The notes: generated by a model from the sequence alone, not told the origin. A stretch of DNA of 64,000 nucleotides from Microbispora amethystogenes (GCF_016863015.1 NZ_BOOB01000036.1:62001-126000), one strand, 5' to 3'. Positions 15,528-24,224 are shown, numbered from the stretch's first letter. Numbers and translations: made by a program.

Positions 15528-16136
15528 TCACCAGGACGCGACGACGAGGGCCTGCGGCGCGGCCCGCCGCATCCGGGTCCGCAGCCAGAGCAACTGCACG
15601 GCCGTCTCGGGGGCGCACCGGCCGGCCAGGTCGAGGAGGTCGTCGTCCTTCAGGCCGCGGGCGACCAGTGCGACCACGCTCCAGGAGAGATCGCATTCGG
15701 TCGCGAGAAGATACAACCGGTGCAGCTCGCGCAGCAGGACCAGACCGCCGCCGCTACCGCCGTTGCCGCCGTTCCCTGCGGCGCCCGCGGGCGTCAGCCT
15801 GGGGCGCGCCGACGTCACGAGACCCACCCCCTCGGGGCCCGCCCGCTGGAGCTCCGTCCTCGTCGCGTCCAGGATGACCGGGTCCGGCACCCACGGCTCC
15901 ATCCGATGCTCCATCTGGCGCTCCCCCTGCTGAGGGCCCCGGTAGCGCCGCTGGTACGGCTCAAGCCGCTCCGCGTGCGCCCGGCACTGCGCGGCCAGGC
16001 GCTCGCACACGCCGCACAGGTCGGGTTCCCGGGGATGGCCGCGCCACAGTGCGTGGAACCCGCCGGACAGCTCGTGCTCCGTCCGCACCAGGAGCTCCAG
16101 GTAGTCCGCCAGGTGGACGGTCACCGATCGGCCCAC
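15528..16136 (-). CDS. Uncharacterised helical protein next to molybdopterin oxidoreductase
   Basis: About 202 residues from a GTG at 16136 (a second GTG at 16124 would also serve). It has two helical halves joined by a Gly/Ala/Asn-rich hinge (GAAGNGGNGGSGGG). The first half has LADYLELLVRTEHELSGGFHALW and CGVCERLAAQCRAHAERL; the second has LRELHRLYLLATECDLSWSVV and a trailing helix pair. Scattered Glu, His and Cys make a ferritin-like or cofactor-binding bundle possible, but no motif is decisive and I do not recognise the family. It lies 78 bp downstream of the molybdoenzyme gene, so a partner or maturation role is plausible. Confidence 0.72.
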   Translation of the reverse strand: MGRSVTVHLADYLELLVRTEHELSGGFHALWRGHPREPDLCGVCERLAAQCRAHAERLEPYQRRYRGPQQGERQMEHRMEPWVPDPVILDATRTELQRAGPEGVGLVTSARPRLTPAGAAGNGGNGGSGGGLVLLRELHRLYLLATECDLSWSVVALVARGLKDDDLLDLAGRCAPETAVQLLWLRTRMRRAAPQALVVASW

Positions 16137-16214
16137 CCGGAGACGGCCTTCCCGCCGGCCGTACGCGCGGTGTCAGTGCCCATGGCCCCCACCCCTCTCC
16201 GGTGATCGCGGACG

Positions 16215-18629
16215 TCAGACCTCCTCGTACCGCTCGCGTACGGCGACGCCGTGCCCGAGGGGCGTGGCGGCGGAGCAGACGCCCTCCACGGGCGTGAGCT
16301 CCTCGGCGGGCTCCCCCGGCCGGGGGGCGACCCGCACCAGGCGCACCGCCGCCGCGGTGCGCAGCGGCTGCCGCGACACCGGGTCCCACGAGGTGAGCGT
16401 GAGCTCCGCCGCCGCCCGCGCCTCGGCCTCGGACCGGCCGCCGAGCCGCAGGACCACGGCTCCGGGGCGTACGCCCGACAGCCGGGCGACGGCCTCCAGC
16501 GCGCCCCGGGGCGACTCGGCCCGCACGAGGTCGCCCTCCTCCACGCCGTACGCCGCGGCGTCACCCGGATGGACCTCCAGGTACGGCGGGGCGGGTGAGA
16601 GGCGCGGCGCCCGGCAGACGAGGAGAACCAGCGGATGCGCGTCGTCGGCCACCTCAGGAGACGGCTCATAATCGGCGGCGTGGAGGAACGCCCGCCCCCG
16701 GGGGCCGTCGGCGCGGTACCGCTCCTCGCCGTACTCCGCGCCGGTGGCCAGGTCGGCCCCGAACGTCTGGCAGCGCCCCGGCTCGGTGGCGAACCTCCCC
16801 CCGGCGTACAGCCGTTCCGCGCCGTAGGAGCCGGCCGGCGTGCAGGGCCACTGCACGCCGCCGGCCCGCAGCCGGTCGTAGGTGATGCCGGTGTGGTCGC
16901 AGGGACGGCCCCCGGAGCAGGCCTTCCACGCCTCGAACGCCGACTCGGCGTCGGTCCAGCCGACGAGCGGCAGGCCGTCGCGGTCGCGCAGGTCCATCCG
17001 CCGCGCGTAGTCGAGCAGGACGGCCAGGTCCGCCCTCGCCTCCCCGGGGGGCTCCACCGCCTTCTCGCACAGGTGCACCGTCCGGTCGGCGCCGGTGACC
17101 GTCCCGGTCTTCTCCCCCCAGGCGGCCGCGGGGAGCACGACGTCGGCGAGCAGCGCGGTCTCGGTGACGTACGGATCCTGGACGACAACGAACAGGTCCT
17201 CGCGGGCGAGCACCCGGTCGAGCCCGGGAGTCGCGCTCACGGGGTCGGACGCGGTGATCCACAGCAGCCCGACGGAGCCCTCCTCGGCGTACCCGAAGAT
17301 CTGGGTCGCGTGGGTGGCCGGCCCCCAGTGCGGGATGACGGCGGGGTCGACGTTCCAGAGCGCGGCCAGTTCGCGCACGTGTCCCGGGTCGGCCCAGTTG
17401 CGCAGGCCGGGCAGGTCACCGGCCGAGCCCGTCTCCAGCGCGTCGCAGCCCGGCCCGCCGAGCTGGAACAGCCCGGCCCCGGGCCTGCCCAGCATGCCGA
17501 GCAGCAGGTGGAGGTTGTCGACCTGGCAGGCCGCGGCCGTCGCCTGGTTGGAGCCGAGGAGGGCCGGGCCGACGGTCGACACCAGCCGTTCGGCGGCGCC
17601 CAGGATCTCGGCGGCCTGCTCGATCCGCGCGACCGGCACCCCGCAGATCTCCGCCGCCCGCTTGGCCGGGTACGCCTCGACGGTGCGCCACAGCCGTTCG
17701 ACGCCGACGGTGTGCGCGGCGACGTAGGCCGCGTCGTGCCAGCCGTTCGCGAGCAGCTCGTGCAGCAGGCCGTTGAGCAGGGCCACGTTGGTGCCGCGGC
17801 GCACGGCGAGGTGGACGTCGGCCTCCCTGGCGGCGGGCGTCCGGTCGGGATCGGCCACGATCATCGCGGGCGGCCCGGGGCCGAGTCTCCGGTCGAGCAT
17901 CCGCTCCCACAGCACGGGGTGGCAGGCCGCGCAGTCGTGCCCCCACAGCGCGAGCGCGTCGCAGTGGTCCACGTCGGTGTACGAACCGGGCTGGCCGTCG
18001 GTGCCGAAGCTCGCCGCGAGGGCGGCCGCTGCCGCCGCCGCGCACCCGCGGGTGTCGCCGTCCATGTGCGGGGTGCCGATGCCCGCCTTGCCGATCACGG
18101 CGAGGGTGTAGTGCTCCTCCAGGAACAGCCGGGGGCCCGTGTGGAAGGCGATCCGGCCCCAGCCGCCGGGCGCGGCGAGCAGGTGCCTCGACCGGGTGAC
18201 GACACGGTCCATCGCGACGTCCCACGTCGACTCGACGAGGTGCCCGCCCTCGCGTACGAGCGGGCGGGTCAGCCGTCCCTGGCGCGGCTGCCAGGCGGGC
18301 CACTCGCGCGGATCCAGCCTGCCGTGGTTGACCCGGTCACCGGCCCGGCCGCGTACGCCCACCACCCGCCCGCCGCGCACCGCCAGGTCGACGGCCTCCC
18401 CGTGGGAACCGGCCGCCGAGGCCGCGGGGACCCAGCACTCGACGTCGTCCTCCGTGACGCCGTCCTCCAGGAACACGTCGACCCGCACCGGCCACGGGCT
18501 GCCCAGGCGGATGACCGGGGGAAGCGCGTCGCGCATGCGTCCCGGCAGGGCCGCGGCCAGCCGTTCCACCGCGTCGGGAGGTCCGTACGGCGTGCGCCGC
18601 CCCCTGGGATCGGCGATCCGGTCCAGCAC
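16215..18629 (-). CDS. Molybdopterin oxidoreductase lacking N-terminal Fe-S cysteines
   Basis: An 804-residue member of the DMSO-reductase/formate dehydrogenase superfamily, starting at GTG 18629 behind GGAGG. MGD-binding segments are clear: FLEEHYTLAVIGKAGIGTPH, GSYTDVDHCDALALWGHD, LLWITASDPVSATPGL and the molydopterin-dinucleotide domain near the C-terminus (ELTLTSWDPVSRQPL). Cys196 in TRGCAAA sits where this group carries the molybdenum-coordinating Cys. The usual CxxCxxxC cluster motif is absent: the aligned segment reads WVPAASAAGSHGEAVD, and the fourth-Cys position reads GRLDPRE. A [4Fe-4S] cluster therefore seems missing. The C-terminal domain is also short around residues 685-705. Substrate unknown. 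Confidence 0.88.
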   Translation of the reverse strand: MLDRIADPRGRRTPYGPPDAVERLAAALPGRMRDALPPVIRLGSPWPVRVDVFLEDGVTEDDVECWVPAASAAGSHGEAVDLAVRGGRVVGVRGRAGDRVNHGRLDPREWPAWQPRQGRLTRPLVREGGHLVESTWDVAMDRVVTRSRHLLAAPGGWGRIAFHTGPRLFLEEHYTLAVIGKAGIGTPHMDGDTRGCAAAAAAALAASFGTDGQPGSYTDVDHCDALALWGHDCAACHPVLWERMLDRRLGPGPPAMIVADPDRTPAAREADVHLAVRRGTNVALLNGLLHELLANGWHDAAYVAAHTVGVERLWRTVEAYPAKRAAEICGVPVARIEQAAEILGAAERLVSTVGPALLGSNQATAAACQVDNLHLLLGMLGRPGAGLFQLGGPGCDALETGSAGDLPGLRNWADPGHVRELAALWNVDPAVIPHWGPATHATQIFGYAEEGSVGLLWITASDPVSATPGLDRVLAREDLFVVVQDPYVTETALLADVVLPAAAWGEKTGTVTGADRTVHLCEKAVEPPGEARADLAVLLDYARRMDLRDRDGLPLVGWTDAESAFEAWKACSGGRPCDHTGITYDRLRAGGVQWPCTPAGSYGAERLYAGGRFATEPGRCQTFGADLATGAEYGEERYRADGPRGRAFLHAADYEPSPEVADDAHPLVLLVCRAPRLSPAPPYLEVHPGDAAAYGVEEGDLVRAESPRGALEAVARLSGVRPGAVVLRLGGRSEAEARAAAELTLTSWDPVSRQPLRTAAAVRLVRVAPRPGEPAEELTPVEGVCSAATPLGHGVAVRERYEEV

Positions 18630-18738
18630 CTGGCACCTCCGCGGTGACGATGTGTGAACGACGCTCCCCGTACCCGGCGCAATGTCCTTCTGATCCCGGA
18701 TTCGCCCGAACTGACCGGTTCCTTTTCGAATACTTTCC

Positions 18739-19848
18739 TCAGCGTGATCCGCTCAGTGATCCGTTCAGTGAGCCGCTCAGATAGCGCTCGGCCAGCTCGC
18801 AGCTGTCGCGCGTGTAGCCGGCGCCGAGCCGGGCGGCCCCGGCGGCGGCCGGGTGGGAGCCGATCCAGGCGACGAGGAGGAGGCGGCGGAACAGGATGAA
18901 CGTCCAGATCTCGGCCTCGTCCTCCTTCGGGAGGTCGAGCACGGTGCGGTAGCCGCGCACCCACGACTCCGCCATGTGCGGCACCTCGGGCCGGTGCTCG
19001 ATGAAGCTGACGGCGGCGGCGAGGTCGTACAGGTACCAGCCGAGGCCGCAGTCGTCGAAGTCGATGACACTGGCCTCGGCCTGGCCGTCCACCAGCAGGT
19101 TGGCCAGGCGGAGGTCGGCGTGGATGAGCCCGTACCGGTCCGGGCCCGTGCCGTACCGCTCCAGCCCCCGGCGCAGCTCGGCCTCCAGGCGGGCGAGCAC
19201 GGCGTGCGCCTCCCGGTCGACCCCCACGCCGTCCTGCCACCGGCCCCAGCGGGGCGTGGGCCCGAAGGCGGCGTCGAGGTCCCAGTGGAAGCGGGTGAAG
19301 GAGGCCGGTCTCGTCCAGCCCCGGGCGTGCCGGTGCATGCGGGCGGTCAGCGCGCCCAGCCGCCCGAACTCCTCCACCAGCCGGTCCTCGGCCGGTTCGG
19401 CGCCGGGGAGGAACTCGAACATCACGCAGTGGCGGGGCTCGGCGCCCGGGTCCTCGACCGTGACGACACGGGACCCGTCGCGGGCCGGGATCACGCGGGG
19501 CGTGACGACGCCCGCCTCCTCGCGCAGCGCCTCCAGCCAGGCGAGCTCGCTGGCGATGGCGGCCGGCGACTGGTAGCCGAGCCGGTGCACCCGCAGGATC
19601 GCCCGCGTCGCGCCGTCGACACCGCCAGGGATCCCGCCGGGAACACCGTCGTGGACACCGTCGTCCGGCACGCCGCCCGTTCCGCTCCCCGTCCCGCCGA
19701 CGTCCACGGTGAAGGTGGCGTTCTCCGACACGTTGAGCAACGTCACGGCGGCGTCGGGGGGCAGCCCGTACCGCTCCAGGGCACGGCGGGCGACCCCCTC
19801 GACGCGGATGAGGACGTCTCCGCCGCCGGACAGGTCGTGGACCTGCAT
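18739..19848 (-). CDS. APH/homoserine-kinase-type phosphotransferase
   Basis: A 369-residue protein with the aminoglycoside phosphotransferase/protein-kinase-like fold. The catalytic loop GLIHADLRLANLLVDG (H-x-D-x4-N) and the metal-binding VIDFDDCGLGWYLYDLA are intact. An N-terminal lobe with ENATFTVDVGG resembles the nucleotide loop. The group resembles SrkA/YihE and homoserine kinase II-like enzymes; the substrate is not predictable. ATG 19848 was chosen because AAGGAG lies 5 nt upstream. The last residues (SGSLNGSLSGSR) are encoded by a 12-bp tandem repeat. It has no obvious functional link to the molybdoenzyme gene downstream. Confidence 0.85.
   Translation of the reverse strand: MQVHDLSGGGDVLIRVEGVARRALERYGLPPDAAVTLLNVSENATFTVDVGGTGSGTGGVPDDGVHDGVPGGIPGGVDGATRAILRVHRLGYQSPAAIASELAWLEALREEAGVVTPRVIPARDGSRVVTVEDPGAEPRHCVMFEFLPGAEPAEDRLVEEFGRLGALTARMHRHARGWTRPASFTRFHWDLDAAFGPTPRWGRWQDGVGVDREAHAVLARLEAELRRGLERYGTGPDRYGLIHADLRLANLLVDGQAEASVIDFDDCGLGWYLYDLAAAVSFIEHRPEVPHMAESWVRGYRTVLDLPKEDEAEIWTFILFRRLLLVAWIGSHPAAAGAARLGAGYTRDSCELAERYLSGSLNGSLSGSR
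18746..18781 (-). repeat. 12-bp tandem repeat at the 3' end of the phosphotransferase gene
   Basis: Three units of about GATCCGCTCAGT (18746-18757, 18758-18769, 18770-18781) encode SGSL/NGSL/SGSR at the very C-terminus. The tail looks like a slippage-generated extension rather than a functional element. Confidence 0.8.
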
Positions 19849-20006
19849 GCGCACTCCTTGAGAATCATGTCGGCCGGTCGCCCCTCATCCTCCCCTGCGG
19901 TCTGCGCTCTCCTGATCCGGCCCCGGGATCAGGCCGCTCGATTCCGGCCTTGCAATCTCGCGGGCCGGCCCCGGCGGGATGGGTGCCGGGGCCGGGTCGC
20001 GTCAGC

Positions 20007-20258
20007 TCAGCGGTTGGTCCACAGATGCCAGAACCAGTCGCCCTCGGAGCAGGTGTAGTGCTCCCAGTGACCGCGGTCGATCCCGCCCTGGCCCTCCGCC
20101 ACGCAGCGCGCGTGGCTCGTGAACCAGGTGCGGTACACGTCGTCTCCGGCCGGGCGACCGGCGGCGGCGTGGGCGGCCGGCGCCGCGAGAACCGCCGGGG
20201 CCGCGAACAGGGCGGCGGCGAACGCCGCGAGCCCGGCGCGCTCCAGTGATCTGATCAA
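20007..20258 (-). CDS. Small secreted protein
   Basis: About 83 residues beginning at TTG 20258 with AGAGG 6 nt upstream. The start is a typical Sec signal peptide (LIRSLERAGLAAFAAALF, Ala-rich core, cleavage after AAHAAA near residue 34). The mature part of about 50 residues (DDVYRTWFTSHARCVAEGQ, HWEHYTCSEGDWFWHLW) has two Cys and many Trp, so a single disulfide is likely. I do not recognise a family. It is convergent with nothing and stands between rbsK and the phosphotransferase gene on the same strand. Confidence 0.7.
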   Translation of the reverse strand: MIRSLERAGLAAFAAALFAAPAVLAAPAAHAAAGRPAGDDVYRTWFTSHARCVAEGQGGIDRGHWEHYTCSEGDWFWHLWTNR

Positions 20259-20335
20259 CGGATACCTCTTCTCTGCGAAGCGTTGACGGATGCAACGCAG
20301 AGCTACCCATCGATCACACTCCGTATGCAGAGATT

Positions 20336-21244
20336 TTACGTTCGGTCCCGTACGAGCCGGTCGATGTCGGGCCGGTGCGGCATCGAGGTGCTCGCGCCCT
20401 CGCGCCGGACCGACAGCGCCGCCGCCGCCGAGGCGAAGCGGAGCGCCCTCTCGGGGCCGAGTCCCTCGGTCCTGGCCACCGCGAGCGCGCCGGCGAAGGT
20501 GTCCCCCGCCGCCGTGGTGTCCACCGCCCGCACCGGCACGGCGGGCTCGTGGAGGCGGACACCGTCGCGGGAGCCGTACAACGCGCCCCGGGCGCCGAGC
20601 GTCACGACGGCCTCGGGAACGAGTTCGAGCAGTGCCTCCAGCGCGTCGCACGGGTCGTCCCGGCCGGTGAGGACCGCCGCCTCGTGCTCGTTCGGCACGA
20701 TGACGCCGACCGCGGCCAGCAGTTCGGCGGGCAGCGGCACGGCCGGGGCGGGGGTGAGGATCACCTCCGCCCCCGTCGCGGCACCGGTCACGGCGCCGGC
20801 CAGGCACGCGGCGTCGACCACGGCCTCCATCGGGAGTTCCAGTTGCAGGAGCAGCGCGCGGGACCGCCCGATCGTCTCCGCGTCCTCCGCCGAGGGGCCG
20901 GTGAGCGCGCCGTTGGCCCCCGGCACGACGATGATCGAGTTGTCGCCGCCGTCCTGCACGACGATGTGGGCGACGCCCGACGGGCCGGGGACGGTCCGCA
21001 CCCCGCTCGTGTCGACGCCCGCCCCGGCGAGCGCCGCGCGCAGCCCCGGCCCGAACGCGTCGTCGCCCACCGCCCCGAGGAACGCGACGCGCCCGCCCGC
21101 CCGCGCGGCGGCGATCGCCTGGTTGGCCCCCTTGCCTCCCGGGATGCTGCGGAAGGCCCGGCCCGTGATGGTCTCCCCCGGCTTGGGGGCCTGCGCCACG
21201 TACGCCACCAGGTCCATGTTGGCGCTGCCGAAGACCGAGATCAC
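20336..21244 (-). CDS. rbsK: Ribokinase (PfkB family)
   Basis: A 302-residue PfkB-fold sugar kinase starting at GTG 21244, which overlaps the stop of lacI by 4 bp (GTGA). The N-terminal signature is FGSANMDLVAYV, with PGGKGANQAIAAARAGG as the sugar-binding loop. The C-terminal signature VDTTAAGDTFAGALAVA holds the catalytic Asp and anion hole. Ribokinase is the best fit (GGKGANQA and NE-x2-A motifs), phosphorylating D-ribose at O5. Being cotranscribed with a LacI regulator suggests sugar-induced expression; no ribose ABC transporter genes are adjacent. Confidence 0.9.
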   Translation of the reverse strand: MISVFGSANMDLVAYVAQAPKPGETITGRAFRSIPGGKGANQAIAAARAGGRVAFLGAVGDDAFGPGLRAALAGAGVDTSGVRTVPGPSGVAHIVVQDGGDNSIIVVPGANGALTGPSAEDAETIGRSRALLLQLELPMEAVVDAACLAGAVTGAATGAEVILTPAPAVPLPAELLAAVGVIVPNEHEAAVLTGRDDPCDALEALLELVPEAVVTLGARGALYGSRDGVRLHEPAVPVRAVDTTAAGDTFAGALAVARTEGLGPERALRFASAAAALSVRREGASTSMPHRPDIDRLVRDRT

Positions 21245-22332
21245 GGCCGGTCTCCCCCGGCGAGCGCGAGCGCGCGGGCACTGGCGCGGGCGAGGGCACG
21301 GGTGGCGAACGCGGTCCTCGGCCCGCCTCCGGTCGAGCACCGGACCATCAGGCCCGGCTCGACGGTCACCACGCGCGGCGGCAGCGAGCCGTCCCGCAGG
21401 CGGTCGAGCAGCAGCCGCGCGGCGGCCCTGCCGCGCTCGGCCCAGCCGAGCGAGACGCTGGTCAGCGACGGCCACGCGACCGAGGCGAGCTCGGTGTCGT
21501 CCATGCCGACCACGGCGACGTCGCCGGGGACGTCCCTGCCCTGCTCCCGCAGCACGTCGAGGGCGCCGAGCGCGATCAGGTCGCTGGCGCACATCAGCGC
21601 GTCGAGACCGGGAGCGCGGGCCAGCAGCGCCCGCGCGGCCCGCGCGCCGCGGTCGCGCGTGAAGTCGCCCACCTCGACCAGGCTCTCGTCGTACGGCAGG
21701 CCGAGCAGTTCCAGCGCCTCCCGGTAGGCGGCGGCGCGGGCCGCGCCGGGCGCCGTGCCGAGCGGGCCGTTGAGCAGGCCGATCCGCCGCCTGCCGAGCC
21801 CGTGCAGGTGGTCCATCGCGAGCAGGACGCCGGTCCGCGAGTCGCCCCGCACGGTGTCCACCGGCGTGCCCTCCGGCACCGGGCCGACGACGACCACGGG
21901 GACCCGCGCCGTGGTCACGGCCTCGATGTGCTCCTCCCCGACGCCGCGCAGCGGGCTGATGATGAGGCCGTCCACGTAGCGCTCCCGCAGCCCGCGCAGC
22001 ACGCACACCTCGTCCTCCGGGTCGCCCTCGGTCGAGTGGAGCAGCAGGCGGTATCCGGCCGCCTTCAGCACGGCCTGGATCTCCCGCACCATCGCCACGT
22101 AGACGGGGTTGCCGATGTCGGACAGCGCGAAGGCGATCTGGTGGGTGCGGCGGTTGCGCAGCGAACGGGCCACCGAGTTGGGCACGTAGCCGAGTTCGTC
22201 GGCCGCGCGCATGACCCGGCGCACCGTGTCCTCGCGCGTCGGCAGCCCGTTGAGCACCCGCGACACCGAGGCGATCGACAGGCCGGCGCGTTGCGCGATC
22301 GTGGTGATCGTGGGACCCTCGGTCACGGCCAC
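21241..22332 (-). CDS. LacI family transcriptional regulator
   Basis: A 363-residue repressor. The N-terminal helix-turn-helix reads TITTIAQRAGLSIASVSRVLNG, with the hinge helix VPNSVARSLRNRRT. A periplasmic-binding-protein-like effector domain follows (ALSDIGNPVYVAMVREIQ, DALMCASDLIALGALDVL, VVGMDDTELASVAWPSLTSV). It is the first gene of a lacI-rbsK unit, and a consensus LacI operator lies 54-68 bp upstream, so autoregulation and control of rbsK by a sugar are likely. The last 25 residues are a loose Ala/Arg-rich tail. GTG 22332 or a second GTG two codons later could start it. Confidence 0.93.
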   Translation of the reverse strand: MAVTEGPTITTIAQRAGLSIASVSRVLNGLPTREDTVRRVMRAADELGYVPNSVARSLRNRRTHQIAFALSDIGNPVYVAMVREIQAVLKAAGYRLLLHSTEGDPEDEVCVLRGLRERYVDGLIISPLRGVGEEHIEAVTTARVPVVVVGPVPEGTPVDTVRGDSRTGVLLAMDHLHGLGRRRIGLLNGPLGTAPGAARAAAYREALELLGLPYDESLVEVGDFTRDRGARAARALLARAPGLDALMCASDLIALGALDVLREQGRDVPGDVAVVGMDDTELASVAWPSLTSVSLGWAERGRAAARLLLDRLRDGSLPPRVVTVEPGLMVRCSTGGGPRTAFATRALARASARALALAGGDRP

Positions 22333-22386
22333 CTCACTCTGGGGAGACTCTCGTGTAGTCGTCCACGCGTCGCAGCACGCGGGAGC

Positions 22387-22400
22387 TGTAAACGTTTTCA
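22387..22400 (-). promoter_or_regulatory. LacI-type operator upstream of lacI-rbsK
   Basis: TGAAAACGTTTACA on the minus strand is an almost perfect 14-bp palindrome around a central CG, the typical shape of LacI-family sites. It lies about 55 bp upstream of the lacI start. It is the likely autoregulatory site. Confidence 0.75.
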
Positions 22401-22537
22401 GCGTGGACGGCCCTTATCAAAGCGAGGGCCACCAGCAGCGTCAAGTAACCGCGACGTAAAACGTCTAGATCACCAAGCCGCAACAAGCCGCGCGTTGGTT
22501 CTGCTCTTCGACCGGTTTCGCCCTAGAATCCGCCGAT

Positions 22538-23413
22538 GTGAACGAAGGTCACGAGGACCCGCCCAAGCTCCCCACCCGGGAGCGATCCTCCCGGCCCGGG
22601 ACCGGCCGCCACCGACGGCCGCTGCCGGCCGACCTGCCGGCCGACGCGCCCGCCCTGGTCCTGGCCGTGCCGGGCAGGGCCGGAGATCCGGCGGGCCAGG
22701 GTGCGGACGTGGCCGCCGAGGTCGCCTCCATCGTCCGGATCGACAACCCGCAACTCGACCTTCGCATCGTCTCGCTGGCCGACGGCGGCACCGACCTGAC
22801 CAAGGAGTTCGCCGACATCGCGGCCAGGCGCCCGGCCGGAGGACCGGCGGCGGTGGTGGTGCCGCTCGTCACCGGACCCCATCCCCGCGTCCGGCGCGCC
22901 GTACGGGACGCCGTGACGCAGAGCGGCGCGGCGGTGCGGATCACCGAGCCGCTCGGCCCGCATCCGCTGCTGGCCGAGGCCCTGCACGTGCGGCTGTCCG
23001 AGGCGGGCCTGGCCCGCGCCGACCGCATGCGGCTGTTCAACGTCTCCTCGCCCGTCGACGGGATCATCGTCGCGACCGCCGGGGGCGACGAGGCCGCGCG
23101 CGGGGCCGACGCGACGGCCGTCCTGCTGGCCGCCCGCCTGACGCTTCCCGTCGTGCCCGCCGCGCTGGACGGCGTGCCGACGGTGCGCGACGCCGCCGAG
23201 CGGCTCCGCAAGATCGGGGCCAACCGCCTCGCCATGGTGCCGTACGTCATCGGTCCCGAGGCCGACCGCGAGCGGATCACGACGGCGGCCGAGGCCATCG
23301 GCGCCGGCTGCGCCGAGCCCCTCGGCGCCCACGAGTCGGTGGCCCGCATGGTCTGCGTCCGATACGGCGCCGCCTTCGGCGGTTTCGACGGCTTCGACGA
23401 CCTGTCGGACTGA
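22538..23413 (+). CDS. CbiX/sirohydrochlorin-chelatase-like protein
   Basis: A 291-residue protein with the two-lobed CbiX-like chelatase pattern: VLAVPGRAGDPAGQGADVAAEV, AAVVVPLVTGPHPRVRRAVRD, then a second lobe with IVATAGGDEAARGADATAV, MVPYVIGPEADRERI and ARMVCVRYGAAF. Canonical chelatases read HGS-x-R at the first loop. Here it is VPGRAGD, so the catalytic His is missing, though GPHP in the second strand keeps a His. It may be a non-catalytic or differently acting homologue. A disordered, Pro/Arg-rich N-terminus of about 38 residues precedes it. It stands alone, divergent from lacI. Confidence 0.72.
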   Translation: MNEGHEDPPKLPTRERSSRPGTGRHRRPLPADLPADAPALVLAVPGRAGDPAGQGADVAAEVASIVRIDNPQLDLRIVSLADGGTDLTKEFADIAARRPAGGPAAVVVPLVTGPHPRVRRAVRDAVTQSGAAVRITEPLGPHPLLAEALHVRLSEAGLARADRMRLFNVSSPVDGIIVATAGGDEAARGADATAVLLAARLTLPVVPAALDGVPTVRDAAERLRKIGANRLAMVPYVIGPEADRERITTAAEAIGAGCAEPLGAHESVARMVCVRYGAAFGGFDGFDDLSD

Positions 23414-23445
23414 ACCCCCTCGCCGGCTTCGCCCGGCGGGTGGGG

Positions 23446-23808
23446 TCAGGGGAGCGGGCGGCGGCCGGGGAAGCCGAGGTCGCTGCGGTGATACCAGCCG
23501 AGGGCCGTCTCCCCCTCCAGCCAGCACAGCCGTACGGACACGCCGCCGAGCACGGCGGGGAAGTCGACGAGCAGCGGGGCGACGCCCTTGATCTCGATCT
23601 CCTCGGCGTCGAACCAGCTCAGGATCTCGTCCATCCGCGCCTCCAGGCCCTTGGCCTCGGCGAGGCCGCCCAGGGCGGAGGTCCCGGCCTGCCGCAGGTC
23701 GAAGGTGAGCTCCGCGAGGTCGGCGCGGACGGCGACGAACGCGCGGGCGTGCTCCAGCACCTCCGGCATCAGCGACCCGGCCTCGTCCAGCGTGAAGATC
23801 CTCGCCAC
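23446..23808 (-). CDS. DUF2203 family protein
   Basis: A 120-residue protein starting at GTG 23808. Features of the family are FTLDEAGSLMPEVLEHAR at the start, a central helix ending EARMDEILSWFDAEEIEIKG, and the beta end PLLVDFPAVLGGVSVRLCWLEGE followed by GWYHRSDLGFPGR. The family is widespread in bacteria with unknown function. It converges on the CbiX-like gene and may share a unit with the VOC gene upstream. Confidence 0.85.
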   Translation of the reverse strand: MARIFTLDEAGSLMPEVLEHARAFVAVRADLAELTFDLRQAGTSALGGLAEAKGLEARMDEILSWFDAEEIEIKGVAPLLVDFPAVLGGVSVRLCWLEGETALGWYHRSDLGFPGRRPLP

Positions 23809-23842
23809 GCTCCGGACGCTACCGCATCGGCCCGCCGGAAGG

Positions 23843-24214
23843 TCACAGGCGGCGGCGCAGCAGGCAGAACTCGTTGCCCTCGGGGTCGGCGAGCACGTGC
23901 CACTGCTCCTCGCCGCTCTGGCCCACGTCGGCCCGTACGGCGCCGAGCTTCAACAGGCGGTCGAGCTCGTCCTCCTGGTCGCGGTCGGTGGGATTGACGT
24001 CGATGTGCAGGCGCAGCTTGCCGAGCTTGCGTTCCGGCACCGGCGCGAAGATCAGCGTCGGCTGGAGGCCGCCGAAGCCCACGTCCGGCGGGCCGATCTC
24101 GATCCACCCGTCCGTGCGCTGGATGACCTCGAAGCCGAGCACCTCGCACCAGAAGGCGGCGAGCCGCTCGGGATCGTGACAGTCGACGACGAGTTCGCTG
24201 ATACGACAGGCCAT
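23843..24214 (-). CDS. VOC (glyoxalase/bleomycin-resistance-like) family protein
   Basis: A 123-residue protein with paired beta-alpha-beta-beta-beta modules: ISELVVDCHDPERLAAFWCEVLGFE, RLHIDVNPTDRDQEDELDRL and WHVLADPEGNEFCLLRR. The metal-ligand positions His (CHD, RLHID) and Glu (EFCL) are kept. In Actinobacteria this glyoxalase-like subgroup is very common and rarely assigned. ATG 24214 fits the family; a 4-codon-longer reading overlaps nothing useful. It is 10 bp downstream of the XRE regulator gene on the same strand. Confidence 0.88.
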   Translation of the reverse strand: MACRISELVVDCHDPERLAAFWCEVLGFEVIQRTDGWIEIGPPDVGFGGLQPTLIFAPVPERKLGKLRLHIDVNPTDRDQEDELDRLLKLGAVRADVGQSGEEQWHVLADPEGNEFCLLRRRL

Positions 24215-24224
24215 GACTGCGGCT

